Shown: positions 12,501 through 26,139 of the stretch, in pieces
Layout of the letters: each line of letters starts with the position of its first letter
How positions within the stretch are numbered: position 1 is the stretch's first letter
Translations under genes and position numbers: made by a program
Notes under the pieces: model-generated
What the model was told of the DNA's origin: nothing
Seen by the model: the letters and a program-made list of their open reading frames with translations, nothing else
Database searches by the model: none
Assembly: GCA_013399305.1 (NCBI GenBank)
Contig: VXAI01000018.1
Location: 757,126-821,125, forward strand
Length of the DNA stretch: 64,000 bases
Reading direction: 5' to 3'
Source of the DNA: Rostratula benghalensis
Taxonomy: Eukaryota; Chordata; Aves; Charadriiformes; Rostratulidae

Positions 12501-15411
12501 TCAACCAGGAGCAGGAGGAATTTGAGCTCTCTGCACTTTTCTGGGATCTAAATACATCATACACTTCATTCAAGCTGCAACAGCCCTCAAATATTGGTGT
12601 GCCCCCAAATCAGTGCTATTTATTCTGGGAGAGAGTCCATTTTACTTTGGACTTTGCTTTTGTTTCTCTTGGAGCTGCATGACATTGCACAGCTTTTCTA
12701 AGGATAAGATCACAGACTGTGCACTGTGAGATTAAGGGGACTTGTTCATGGGGATACTGTGGTTTTGTTAATGGACAAAAAAGGAGATTTTTGTGAGCTC
12801 AACTTACATACAAAATGAATGTACATTACTGTGTTCTATTTGCAAATAGCTTGGCTGGGGCTTTAAAAGCCTTTCATTCCAAGTCCAGTGTTTGTCAAAT
12901 GTCTTTTAATACTAACCATGGTTATAAAGTGCACATTATTATTGTTAATACTTACAGGAGCCCTTTCAGCAATTGCTCTGCTCCTGCCCAGTCCAGCACA
13001 AAGTCTCCCTAACATGGAGGATTGGAAACAACATGAATTAAAAGGGAGCCAGATAAGAGGGAAATAACTGGTTTCATAAGGACTGTGAAGCCTAAAAGAA
13101 CTTTTAAAAGGCTGAAGACGCAGAAGTGCCTAATCAGAGTGCAGACACCCCTCCAATCCCCGCCTTGCAGTGCTGAGCTTGCAGAACTTTACCCTTGCCC
13201 TATTTATTGTGCTTTGTTACATATTTTAGGTTTGATTTTCATAGGAGAAACAAATTAGTTTCATTTTACTCGCTGGATTTCATGCGCCAGAACTGCAGGG
13301 GAGGGTTTGGCTTTTCAGTGCTGCCAGGGAAGAGTTGTCTTCTCTCATCCTGGCCAAGGGTGGGCAGAAGACCCTGGATGAGCATCTCACAGCCACCCTT
13401 TCCTGCCAGCAGCAAAACTGCTGTTTGCCTTGCTCTACAAGCTCCCATGTAACTTGGATAGTGAGATCTGTGGGTTCACGGATCAACACAGAAATCTGGA
13501 TGAAATTCAGATGTCTCAGCCTATGAAGGATTAGGGTAATGCATCTGACTGACTTCCAGTGAGACTTCAGTGAACTCTTAAGGGTGGACATCACTTTTGA
13601 AAGCATTCCCAAATTGCTGCAGGACTTTAAAGTTTGAGTGACTTGACCAAGGCCTCAAAGAAAAGCCTTGAGTACAGCTAGGTATTCATTCAGGTCCTCT
13701 AAATCTTTGTGTAGTCCTTTAGATCCTAAAGAGCTTGCCCCATGTAGGTCTACAGCTCTACAGGCCACAATATCTCATTCAGAAGCATTACATAGCAACC
13801 AGGCAGTAATATGTAGAAAAAGATTAAAGCCCCTCATTGTTATGTGGTTTAATTAGTTGTTGAAACAGTTGAATAAGAAGTCTCATTTTGGCCTGCAACA
13901 GACAAAGAACATTGATTACCAAATATTTACTTGGAGATAGTTGTGTGGACACAAGAGGAATAGTGGAGTTGGGGTGAAAAAGACAGGCAAAGGATAAACT
14001 AAAAGCCTCTTGGTGAAATACAAACCCAGCAAATAACATCCACAGCCTTGTTCGGTCATGTAACTCCACCACAGCCAAATTAGAAATGGAGTTGAAATTA
14101 AATATAAACCACATGTAATGTTATTCAGTAAGTGTGATACAACACAGCATAATGGCCTGGTATTTTATATTAACCCTGGGAATTAGTAACTAAATTGCTT
14201 GTGCCGGCAACAAACAAATATCTGGTCTGTAGGGCTGAGAAGAGACGTTCTTGCTCTGCAGAGTCATAATCTGATCATTCTGTGAAAGCCTTTGGAGATA
14301 GACAGTCCAGGAGAAAATGTCAGTTCTATCTACATACATTAAGTGCAATTTACATAAATTACATGCTGTGAAGGGTCAATATGCGATCTTGTTCATAGCT
14401 CACATGTTTTCTTCTCCTGTCACCCCAGAAGTGAAGCAGGGGGTGATCTGTGCGTGAGTGCATGCACAGTGTTGCCTGGCCACACTGAAGTCAGCCCCCA
14501 GCTCTGCCCCTGCCGAAGACACCTTGAAATGTGTACCAGTTGGCCAGGCTCCAGCCTGGTCTTTTTCTCTGGACGTTTAACATGCTCTTCTAACCAAATT
14601 AAAAAGTATAAATTTCTGCTTGCACGACACTCTGACGCTGTGTCTGCAATCACTGCAGCTGCCAATGTCAGCCATGACCTCTTTTCTCAGCTGCACAAGG
14701 TCAGCAAGGGCAGACTGAATTTTTAAGCCATTTGGTGTAAGTCAGGAAAAAACCCAATTGTCTGGGAGATGTGAGACATTGTAAGAAACTGTGTGATAAG
14801 ATTACGAATGGCACAAACTATTTGCATGAAGTGTTCACAAGAAACCTTATTTCATTGTTTTCCAGGCTGAGAACTTCCCCTAATTGGAAATAGCCTCTCC
14901 CAGGCTTGTCCAAACCCTAATGAGATGAATCCAACTGGAGTATGAGGAAATCTCCAGCCAGCAAGTCCAATTCTCTCCCTTCACAGTAGCCTCATTCAAA
15001 CATACCAACCCCTACCTTAAAACATGTGAGGTTGCGGGTCCAGAGGGACTTCAAACTTCCTTCTAGTGCTTAAAATGGACAACCTCATTTGTCTAAATAT
15101 TTCTTGGCCTCTAGAGATGAATAAAGCAGTAACCTGCATGTCAGCAGTTCCTGGGCTGTCTACCGCTGTGCCTCTTTGCTGAAGCAGCCATTGTGGAGAG
15201 TATGCCTAGCCATGCCAGAACCAACCCACCTTTCAGACAAGTGGAGGTTTCCTCTCTCCTTTTTGCCAGACTTAAACCCTCTCATTGAAACCTGGACTCC
15301 CTTGGCAAAAGTATTTCAGTGTAGGTTCCCCCTGTTCACTTCCCTGACTGCTGGTCTAGCAACACAAACTCCAGTTTTATTCTGAATCTTTCTTCCCCCG
15401 GTCCCTTACAG

Positions 15412-15426
15412 AAAAAAAAAAAAAAA
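15412..15426. repeat. Poly(A), 15 bases, then A-rich
   Basis: A run followed by GAAAAAGAAA and more A-rich sequence to about 15450. Confidence 0.9.
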
Positions 15427-16539
15427 GAAAAAGAAACCCAACAAAAAAAGCCAGATGGCACAGAAATGTCAATGCTAGTTTAATGGTAAATGTGAGAAGT
15501 AAAACAGAAGAGGGAAAAGCAAAGAAATTTGTAAGCAGTCCCTCTCCATCCAAAGCAACCCAAGGAAGCAGGTTCTCCAGAGACGTAGTTCTTCTGGAAT
15601 CGAACATATGGCAAATAGATTTTCTATTTTAAATTCACAAGCAAATGTTGGAACTTTTAAGCCAAAACCAATACATGATTCTTTTTTCTTTCCACCCAGC
15701 AGTCATTAGGGTCTTCTACTGTGTTTTGCTCCAATAACTAAAAGGGCCAAGAGTGAAAACTGTGGCCTTACTAAAATCATGGCAAAACCCCTCAAGTTTA
15801 ACAGAGACAGGATTTCAGTCCAACCCTGGCAGTCTTTCACACTCAGTGTGGCCGCTCAGCTTCAGTGTACTGAAAGCAGCAGAATCCCATGTAAGATCCC
15901 AGTCACACCACACCCACATTCCACAACCCCACACCCTCCCCTGGCAAGCAAGAAGAGACAGGTTACTGTAGTTTTAGAATAAGTTTACCTAGTGGACATT
16001 CTTGGGATTCAAGAACAAAATCTTCACGCTTCTAGCTCCTGGGAGACTGGCTGGGGATTCTGGCATTTTGCACCAGAGAGATCAAGTGGACATCCATGTG
16101 TCACCTCCCATGTGCTACCTCTCCACTCACATCCACACACAGGTTACAAGTGTGATCCTCATCAGCACCAGGTTCCTGTTAGGTAATGAGGTTGATAAGA
16201 TCAACACCACCTGCCTCTCCACAGCACAGGCAAGCTGAGAGCAACCAAACTGCTAATTGATCCTACGACCAGAGACACGGTGAAGTGCAGGGCCCTGCCT
16301 CCATCCCAGGAGCCCAGCAGCAAGTCTAGCATGCTCCTTCCACAAGGCTTTTCCTTTCCATCAGCACTTTTCCAAGCCAGTTTCCTCTAACTGGCTGTGA
16401 GATGTTGGGACTGAGCTTCTACTTCCCCGCTGGCCCCAGCCCCGGCAGAGGCTGTTTCATCCTCGGGAGAAGGAATCACCCTCCTCTGGGTTGAATCTGA
16501 CAAACTTCTTATTAAAATTGGTATCAATGCATCTGCCCT

Positions 16540-16800
16540 CAGGGCTAGACTGACAGTTACAATGCTGTCTGGGGTCCTTTGGGAAGAGAAGCACTTTTTA
16601 AATGTAGGATGATATTATTAATGATAAAGAAGGCATTATAGTGTGTAAAATTAGCCTGCTGGAGACATCTACCTTCTGTTCCTTATACAGTATGACATCC
16701 TTGTGTGTCTCTGCTCTTATCTACAAAGCATATAATTTCATTAGTAAATTGGAATACCTCCATCTCTCCTAATTATTCATTATTTCTCATAGCTTTTAAA
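16540..16800. promoter_or_regulatory. Candidate conserved non-coding element
   Basis: AT-rich, CpG-free block with TATTATTAATGATAAAG, TAATTTCATTAGTAAATTGG and TAATTATTCATTATT, typical of homeodomain-rich vertebrate non-coding elements. No coding potential is seen. Conservation cannot be tested from one sequence. Confidence 0.25.
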
Positions 16801-19353
16801 AAAACAACTTAGATGTTGAATAACTTGCTCAGTAAACCCCACAGACAGGCCTCCCCTACTGTTCCATCCCTTCGCCATGGCCCTCTGGCTCCGCTGGCAT
16901 GGCAGGGCCAAGCAGTGAGACTGCCTGCAGCCCGGCCAGGCCACAACCTGTCAACTGAAATATCCATATTTATTTTTAAGCTGCAGGAAAAGAGCCACCT
17001 AAGCAAATCTCGGCCTCCCCTGGGCACTCTCCAAAGCCATGACGAGGAGGATGGATGCTGGTGGGGATGGAGACAAGGTCGAGGTGCGGAGCTGGGGATG
17101 TTTCTCAGGTTGGCCTGAGGGGAACAGAGCAAAGAGCAGCTCCCCACTCGCTCTTTTAGAAAATGTGAAGTCAATTTCTAAGACATTTTTGAAAGGAAAA
17201 TGTGGTTTTGTTTTGCCATCCCATAGACAGGCTGGGGAAGATGAGGCAGTAATGTGGGGGGAAAGGAAATAACCCCAATGGTGACTGAAAGCCACGTCTT
17301 GCAGCTTTCCTGCAAAATGGCTGCTCTGCTGCCTCTCAGACCTCCTCAGAGCTGAGCAAAGACCCACAGCCTGAAGCCAGGAGCAATGAAACAATATCTG
17401 TGCCATTTTAAAAAGAAAAAGCAAGAGAATTGGCAAGTCTTCCCAGGGGTTCAAAATCCTGTCCCACCCCTGTTTGGGATCACTGCCCGCTTCTGGCCAC
17501 CTAGAGGAAAACCAGACCCAAACTGTGATGAGGGATGTGGAGATTCTTAATGATTTGTATTTACTGCAGAAGAAAAAATGAGCTGGCAGAGTGAGACAGG
17601 ATTATGTTCCTTTGTAAGGTTACGGACACACAGCCCAGAGTTCATTGCTAATGGGGTTAATCCTTCTATTGGGGAAAAAATCAGAGGGTAGCACCTTTAA
17701 ATTGGCTCTTGGAAAGTACTTGATTATTGCAAGAGACCAATTAAATAAAATCGGGGTCAGAGTGTCTCAGAACGAGGAGAAACAGTTCTCAGTCTCGTCT
17801 GGCTCATCAGAAAGATGTCGGGGGTTAGGAGTCTGCCGTGAATGAGGTTCAAGTCAATAAACTCCTTGTAATTAGATTCACTCCAGTGTTTTGTTTTTCT
17901 TAAAATACATCTAATTAGAAGAAGGAGGGAAAAGTGCAAAGAGAAAAAAGCATTCCATGAAAGCAGAAATCAGGCAGGCAAGGAGGTAGGATTGTTACTG
18001 CATCCCTTGTACAGTGGGGCTCCAGTTCTCCTCTGGGGCAGACCTCACCATGAGACAGTCAATGCTATGGTTACCTGGAGATGAAATTCAAGCTTTGTCC
18101 AATGCCCCCTCCATCACCAGAGCACCATCTAAACCCTTGTGTTAGGGTTTTACAAATGCTTTAAGCAATACAGTGATCTTTGTATTCGCTGTCTGTACTG
18201 GGGAATGCAATTGAGTCTTCCCTACGAGACCCATTTAAAGACTGCCTGTTATTAAAGACTCACTAAAGCCCTTAAACACTTGAGACGAAACGATACCTAA
18301 GTGGGATTCTCATTACGTTGAGAAACACGAATAACTGCCTTGTCTTCAGAGAGATTTAAGTGCTGCTTATGGAAGACAGCACCTGGGTCACTGCTTGTCA
18401 TCTGGACAGCGATAACTTGCTGTGACCGAAATGTGAGTGATTTCTGCCCCAAAGCAGGCCAAGGACAGAGCATTGGCCAATGACCACAGCAACTCGTGCA
18501 TTCACATGGTCAGGACCCATCTCATGCTTAAACACTTCAGTGGTTTCAAAGACATAACAAAAAGACCAAGACAAAACTCTGGCCTCTTGAGAACTGCTTG
18601 GTTTCATACATTCCCAGAGTCAGACTTGTCTTGAACACCTACCTATTTTCAGAGACCTGAAACTATGGGTCACCAATTGATTTGGATTTTATTCTCTAAT
18701 TGCTCACAAAGATTTATCCTGCATTGACTTGGCAAGGGCATCTTCATCATGCCAGTTGGATCAATTAAATCCTGCTGTATTGCTGCAGTTCTTTGTTGCT
18801 TGTAAGCATGTAAAGAAAATGTGAAATAGGATCCTCTCAAGATATTGGGGGGAAAAGTAAGATATCCGGTGTTAATATGCATAGATATTATCTCAGCATC
18901 TCAGTGGGGATTGTCTTCACCTGATTGATAATTTAGAATGTTAATACTTTTCCAGGTCAGGTTAGATAATTAATAAATCTGCTGTGTTACAGACAATGAC
19001 AGAACATCATAATAAAACCCTCTTCTATGTTTTTTTTAAGGTAAGTCCTCTTACTAAAATCACCACCCTTCCACAGAAAAATGCTACCTGCATAACCTAT
19101 GTAGGTTATTGTTAAACAAGTTGTTGCCTTTCCGAAGATAGTCGAGGTCATTAACAGAGTCTATGCAATCCCTGAGTATAAGGCAAAAGTAGATATTAAC
19201 AGACTCTCAATTTTCAGAACACACAATACATACCTGATTTTTTTAAAAAATAAAAAGAATAAAAAGTCCAAGGCAATATTCATAAGGAAACCAACACCAT
19301 TACTGACATTCAAGAGAAACTGAGACTCACAGAGTGGCAAATGCTAGATCCTT
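16801..19353. other. No gene seen
   Basis: Overlapping antisense frames of 121 and 151 codons (16809-17454) sit in a locally GC-richer patch and look like chance. The CTCF-like site at 17496 is the only site noted. Confidence 0.65.
17496..17507 (-). promoter_or_regulatory. CTCF-like motif
   Basis: Minus-strand CCTCTAGGTGGC matches 11 of 12 positions of the CTCF core CCASYAGRKGGC. A single motif match in 64 kb is weak evidence of binding. Confidence 0.3.
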
Positions 19354-19600
19354 TATAGAATCATAGAATCATTTAGGTTAGAATTATAGAATCATAGAAT
19401 CATTTTAAGATCATCAAGTCCAACCATTAACCCAGGACTGCCAAGCACACCACTAAACCATGCCCAGCATGACATCTACACATCTTTTAAATACCTCCAG
19501 GGATGGTGACTCAACCACTTCCCTGGGCAGCCTGTTCCAATGCTTGACAACCCTTTCAGTGAAGAATTTTTTCCTCATATCCAATCTTAACCTTCTACAA
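19354..19600 (-). mobile_element. CR1 LINE, 5'-truncated 3' end
   Basis: On the minus strand this is the 3' end of a CR1 non-LTR retrotransposon. It encodes the last part of the CR1 ORF2 protein, recognisable by [20 protein letters not shown] and [13 protein letters not shown], then a short 3' UTR and the (ATTCTATG)-type tail. The coding remnant spans about 45 codons without a stop, and the homology fades near 19600, where the element is truncated. The tail is unusual: a 21-bp block occurs twice with a 31-bp period (19354 and 19385). CR1 elements do not make clear target-site duplications and none is seen. Left edge is well defined, right edge approximate. Confidence 0.92.
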
Positions 19601-19897
19601 CGTCTCTGTGCATTTAAGTTTATTAAAAAATCCTGGTATGAGATGTGTTTTGTCTTGCTCCTGCTCTCTTCAGAACAGAACTTAGGCTGCACACTGCTTG
19701 TCTTATTTCACACTCCAGTTGCAACAAAAGTCAGTGACTTCTGATTATGCATTTGTGCCACCACCTTTCTAAAATGGCTCTCTGTGCTTGCCACACTTGA
19801 AATGAGCTGGCAGCCTCCTGCCAAACATTGATTGGTACCAGCACACAGTTAATTGGGAAGACAGTAGTCACTCAGCCGATCAATTCAAGCTGTTTGC

Positions 19898-19916
19898 TTT
19901 TTTTTTTTTTTTTTTT
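19898..19916. repeat. Poly(T), 19 bases
   Basis: Uninterrupted T run about 300 bp past the CR1 fragment; not part of it, since CR1 does not end in poly(A). Confidence 0.9.
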
Positions 19917-20845
19917 AAGAGATAATGGGTTCTTTTGCATACCCAGGGCAGGACAGCTCAGCTGTGCGCTCCGTACTGAACTCCTACCATAACAGGCCAC
20001 ATTTTGAGGCAATGCCAGAATAGCATAGTGAGGTTACAGGCATGCCTAGTTTTTGAGTATTTGCCTAGTGTGATTATAATCTCTGAAATTAACTTCAGAG
20101 CTATCATGCAGTGATAGTGTAACGGACTTCTAACCTTCCTGGCCTTCTCTGGAACCAGATATGAAGAGACAATTACTCTTGGCAACAGATCACCCCACTG
20201 ACGGCTGTGATCTTCAACCTCACAGATGTACTAGGAGTAACTGAATGGGATTATGATGAAGTTAAATTGGCAGAGACTTATTCTTTACTCTATTTCATCT
20301 GAAGATGAAAATGAAAATAGCCCAGCCTGGCATCGCCCTGCACAATAATGTGAATCTATTATTTTCCACTCCTGCAATCTGGAAACGTTTGTTTTGCTCA
20401 GACACACAACCCTGGAAAGCTACTCATGGTGACAGTTGACAAACCCAACGTGTTTTCTATGGCCATTTTTTTGCTGGTATTATTGCCCTCAGGTAGTGCT
20501 TTCACATATTATCTGTGTCCTACAGATTTCACTGGTCTCTATCAGGAGCTATTCTGAGCCTCGCAGCTCATGCCTCATGAGTTGTACAGGTTGTCTTTCT
20601 GGAGTAGAACACACCACCCCCTCACCTCTGCAAATGCACCTTCCAGTTCCACCACAGATGAAGTGTTGATCTGGTTTGATCTCTCTCCTCTTTTTTTAAC
20701 AGTGAAAAAATGTCTCATCTCAGAACCAGAACAACTGGGCATGCTGTAGCCGAGAGCTTTCTGTTACCTTCGAATATATGCACGTAGCTTGTCTTGGTAT
20801 CAGTGGGAGGTTTGAATACATATTTCATATCAAAGGCTTATATTT

Positions 20846-20861
20846 AAAAAAAAAAAAAAAA
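20846..20861. repeat. Poly(A), 16 bases
   Basis: Uninterrupted A run with no retrocopy upstream. Confidence 0.9.
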
Positions 20862-22643
20862 GACTGATGATTCTTGCTGCCCAGCTTTGAGGCACATGAA
20901 AGGAACCTGATTTTGAAGCCACGCTGAGCTCTGAGAATCAGGCCAACAAGATACATGTCCAAAACACTTGTTTCTTTTTATAAACCCAGCTGAAGCACAG
21001 CAATATTATTTTAGGGAAGCAAATACGCAAAATATTTGTTATCGTTGTAATGTTTGTAATGGCAGTCCTTGGCTTTCCCTAATTTCTTCACAATTTACAT
21101 ATAAACGAGACATTGTATCACTGGGTAGTTTTATTTCTCCAAAACACTGTCAAGTATGTTGACAAAGTTTTGAGGCTCTTAAATGAAACATTTTCACTAA
21201 ACACATAATTTGTCATTCAGTTTAAGAGGGAACTGATTTAAAGATACGGTGAGTGCTTTGAGGGCAGGCAGCACAGCAGAGCTAAAGCCCAAGAGATTCC
21301 CACTGTGGCTACTGGTCTGCCTGCCAAAGAAGCAGTCACCTTTTTCTGCAGTTTCCCCAAATACAGATGGTGACAGCAGAGCCTGCCCTGTGTTCTCTCC
21401 ACAAGTGTTTTTGCAGCTCACAAATGGAAGGCATAACCATTGCAGGCTTCAGTGAAGTTTCAAGGGGAACCCATCCCTGGGCTCTGTTCTATCCACATCA
21501 GAAGAAATCCAGGATCTGCAACAAATCCTGTCTAGCAACTGGCAGGTCCAGGAGAAGGCGAGTTTGTCAGCTGCAGCAATGGTTTAGGGTAATTTACAGT
21601 CATTAAATATCTATTGCTTAGTGTTCAGCAACAAATTTTGCCATTTAGGTGATACTTAACTAACACAGGAGAAGAAAAACAACCTAATTTTGCTACATCT
21701 AAAGGAAATCTTTGAGGCCACTGCTGTAAGATGAAAGAACTTACGTAGGACAAAAGATTTTTTTTTAATGGCTACAGATCTCATCCTTTCATATGATCCT
21801 TCTCATTTACCTGTGGCTTGTTGCTAGGGGTGTGGGCAGGGAAAAGGCTTGGTGAGGGGCTACATGTTAGTGCTGCTAATTGTTGGTGTGTCTTTATTAG
21901 CTGCGTCTCTTCTGGACCTCTGGTGTGCTCATTACTATTGCTGAAATCCATCCCCTCTAGTTGAAGTAGAGTTATTGCTGATCCTCTTATTTCTTCTTGA
22001 GTTCATGAGCTGTGGGCACAGAACCTTCCCGAGTCCATGAGACAGAGGTACCAGCTGTGGGGACAGTCCTTCTTCATGCAAGATGGAACAGATGGAGACC
22101 ATGCAAGGAATTACAGTCTGCCCAGTGCATCCCTACGCAGATGAATACAGCAAATCCCTGTGTAGCACCTAGTTGCAGAAGAAAGACTATCAGATCGTGC
22201 TCACACTTTGAAGAGATCCTAAAATGAGACCACAACCAGCAGCATTTGCATCTTAGGCTTTGTTTTCATGCAACGAAAGTGCATCCAGCATATAGTTAGT
22301 CACCAAACCTTTCAGAGAGCTCCACAGGCAGGAGGAGGAACAAAGAAGCATGGGATCTATTAAAAGCAAATGATGGAAAAAAAGCAGTCAGTTGCAGTAT
22401 TAATAAAGCATTGCTTGCCATCAAAGCTGGATTATTTCAACAGCTAATCAGCTTCAGAGCATAAAGAGACTCTGGAGCAAGCATGATTGATGACTGAAAT
22501 TCTACTAGCACTGTTGTAATGAAGAAGGGATATCTGTAATCCTTTCTGCAGTGTTACCCTAAAACTCAGAGGCCCTGGAACAAGCTGGGACAGATAGCAA
22601 GTATGAGTCTGAGCAATAATTATCTCTGCAGACCAAAGGATCC

Positions 22644-22664
22644 TTTTTTTTTTTTTTTTTTTTT
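22644..22664. repeat. Poly(T), 21 bases
   Basis: T run flanked by GGATCC on the left and AGGATC on the right. Confidence 0.9.
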
Positions 22665-25600
22665 AGGATCTATGGTTTTTCAAAAGTACGAGTAATCCTC
22701 CAAAGCCAGGCAAGACGAAATTGCAGGAATGGGTGCTGAATGGGGCGGGGCTTTTAAAATTCACACTGAGCATCTGAATCCATCAGTGCCTCTGTAGTTC
22801 AGAAATCCTGCCCACATACCTGCCTTAATGTCACCTGCCAGTTTCTTGCCTAATTTCTGCCATCTGTAAGTCAAGCACCTCATCTAAGACAGCTAAGTAG
22901 AGGCTTCCAAAGAAGCTCATAAAGATCAACATCTCCTGAAGGAGGCCCAATCCACTGGTCTTGGATACCTTCTAGGGCCAAATTAATTACTCCATCAACA
23001 GCTTCTCTCTGCAAACACTCTGGAAGGATCCTTGTGGATAGACTTTAACGAGGCACCTACAGCTGGTGAGATGAATCCATCCAGAGTATCATGGTTCTAC
23101 TAGACAAGTCCTAGTGAACACGGGTGCTACCTCTTGGGACATGACTTTCCACCTGCACTGGAGGATGCTTTTCCATAGCAGGAAGCCAGGGAAGGTGGTT
23201 TGCAGTAGGACATGGCTGATATTCAAGAGGTGTGTGCCATGCTTCTGACATGAGATGGGGCTGAAGTGTGGGGCTGGGAGTAAGGGATTTGCAGGTTCAC
23301 ACTGTACATCACCTGCCTTTGCTTCACAGGAGCTGTAGCCTGGAGGCACAGGGATAAGGGAACAAAAAATGTGGGCAAGAGGAGGGGCCAAAAACTTGGA
23401 ATCAAAACAGTTTCCAAACTTTGCTCTTTATAAAGAGCAACAACAGTATCCTGATATATTGTTTTGATTGCATCTTCCTGGCAGATTTTAATGCCTATTT
23501 CTTGCTACTTTTTTTTTTTCTAATATTTGTATTTGAGTCCCTTAAATGCTTCCCCTGCTCTATCGTATCTAAATTTCCTTCTGGATTTCACAGAATGGTA
23601 GCTATATTCAAACCAGAGTGGCACAAAAAGAGTGCCAGAATGCACACATAAGGACAGCTGCTGATGGATTCAAGCTGATTTATTACCCATTGCCAGGATT
23701 TGGAGGTTCAAAATTATGTTAAAAACAATTTTCAGTGACACTTAAAGCTGTGAAAGAGAAATCAGGGATGCTCTGCCAAATCTGTCTACCATCATCTATC
23801 ATTTATCAGCCTGATCCAGTCAATCATCTAACTTAATTCACTGCCTTTATAAAGGCAACTATTATTTTAAGGTCTAAATGTCACATCTGTATAAACTTGA
23901 TACCCATGTTTCACTGTTGTTCTGGCATGGATAAGTCATTGCTGGGAGGACTAGCTTCTCCACTGCTGTTACCAGCCCACAATGTCATCTTCCTTCAGTT
24001 TGGCATCTGAACTAACTGTAAATAAATTAAATCAGTAGATATAATATTTAGAGAAGGCGCGTGAGGCTGGAAGCCACTGCAAATGAAGCAGAAATACATA
24101 CCAAGCTAGAAAGTGTTTTCCCAGCCAGCCCGGTAGGAGATAATGCATACACATATTAATTAATTGTGACTGTAGGCAGCAAGCTATAACACAAGTGCTG
24201 GAATAGCTCAAAGCATTCACAGCTAAGTTTCCTAGGGCACAGAGATTTCCCTCGTCACTGAAGTTTGACAGGGAGGGAAGGGGAAGCATCTAATTTCATG
24301 CAAATGAGGATTCTGAAATATTTCACTAGTTTTGTTGTTTCATTACTGTAGATATAAAGCAAAGTGCTGTCAAATCCAGAACTCTTAAAATCTGGATGTA
24401 AAATAGTCTTATTTCTTGCATGATTATTATTTGTGGGTTCCTTATCAAGAAGCAGGACCCTTGTGCTCAGCACAGTACAACCCCTGGCAGTTTGTTGCAG
24501 ACACAATACTAAAGCTACATAATTTGATCCACAGTAATCATGAAGATTACCCAGGTCAGCACTGGGTATTAAGTACATGCAATCCTTTCCCTGAACATTT
24601 AATGGTCAAAATTAGAAATGACAGGAAAAGACAGAAACATAGAAAACATGTCCCAAAGACACGGTGAATTAGCAGAACCAGAAAAAAAAACCCCTACAAT
24701 CAAAATACACCTGCCCCTTAAAAACACAATTCCTCCATTCCCTCACATATGTAAGTCTCCATCCACATCAACAAAGAAAAGCTTCTTTTCCCTGACATTC
24801 GTAATAAATATTTTGCTACATATTTTTGCCAAATACTAGATCTGCTTGTAGAGGTGACAGATGAAAATGCCAAAAAAGTTTTCAAAAGACTGGATTTGCT
24901 CTTCCCAACCAAAAGCCAAAAGCCAAAGTGCAGACAAATATCACCTGCATTTCTTGGCAACGCTGAAGCTGGAATATGACGTTCTTAATGGGACCCTGTA
25001 TACTCTGCTGTCCCACAAAGACCAAGATGAGGGCTCATGTTTATTCCTTGGGGTTTGCTACAAAGGCCCTATCCCAGCTTCTATTGCAATTGTGGAAAGG
25101 ATTCCCAGGCCTGTGGAAGGGAATCGTACCAGAGCTCACAAGGATAATGCTGCCATTGTACTTCTGCAGAAGAAGGAAATATACAATAGTTGGGCAATGT
25201 TTTCCACCTGCTCATTATATCTTGACCAGCTTTGAGAGCTTGCCAGGTGTGCATTAACCAACTAGTTGGGATTACAGTGCAATACTGTCTTTACATCCCT
25301 TCAGTTGCTAAAGGGAATAGCTCAGGAATGTCAACAATGAATTCAGTGCTATTTAGCAAGTCTCTGGCAAGAGTTGAAGGGCACCGATGGAAAGCTGAGC
25401 TCATGGCAATGCACTAACTAGTGCTTGTAAGTGTATATATTTATGAGTATTTTACATGACCCTCTTTAGATGCACGGTGTTCATTTTAAAAGGATTCACC
25501 TCTTTTGGAAAATCTCCAAACATTGTGTGCTGGCTTTGCAAAGACTCAGACATACTGCACTGGAGGGTAAATTATCGCTTTGGCTCCAAGTCCTGAAATT

Positions 25601-26139
25601 AATCACAAAGCAGTGGGTAAACTGCATGGCCAGATGAGCATTTTTAAAGTAGGTGTTTCATTGCAGCTAAAGCACAACTGTCTGGGTACATGAAGTTTTT
25701 TCCCCTCCCCCATTATCCAGAGTGGCCTTGCAAAAGTCCTTTACAGTCCCTGAAAGCAAAGGCTGGGCCGGATGGGCTGACTGTCTTTGAGCCCTTTCAG
25801 GGATAAAGGGTGAGGAGTAGGGAACTTAAAGGTTGGCCCTAGGAGTATTTCAAAGAGGTTATTATTGAGATTCTCCCATGTTTAGACTTCTGGGAAAAGC
25901 CCTGTACAATAGGAGAGAGAGAGAGGCTGAAAAGTACCAAATTCTTTTAGATCACAAATCCCAGGGAAAATTAGCTAACAGGAACCAAGTGGCCTGTGTT
26001 TTTGGCAAACTAAATACATGATACAGCTCCTTAATATCCAGGAAGTTAATGTGCCACATGCAGAAGAATGTCCATAGTGTAATAGAGACAGCTCTGACCT
26101 TTCTCAGCAGGTCAGCAGAGCTCCTCTATGCAAGGGCTT

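Larger units (their letters stand above)
2681..16539. other. No gene seen; AT-rich desert
   Basis: Holds homopolymers at 3144, 7201 and 15412, the A-tract repeat at 9467, and a strongly AT-rich patch at about 6060-6460. Open frames are under 125 codons and none resembles a known protein. No mobile element recognised. Confidence 0.7.

Noticed and set aside
24861..25235. 124-codon plus-strand frame
   Set aside because: No family resemblance, overlapped by another plus-strand frame of 93 codons, and no splice or promoter context.
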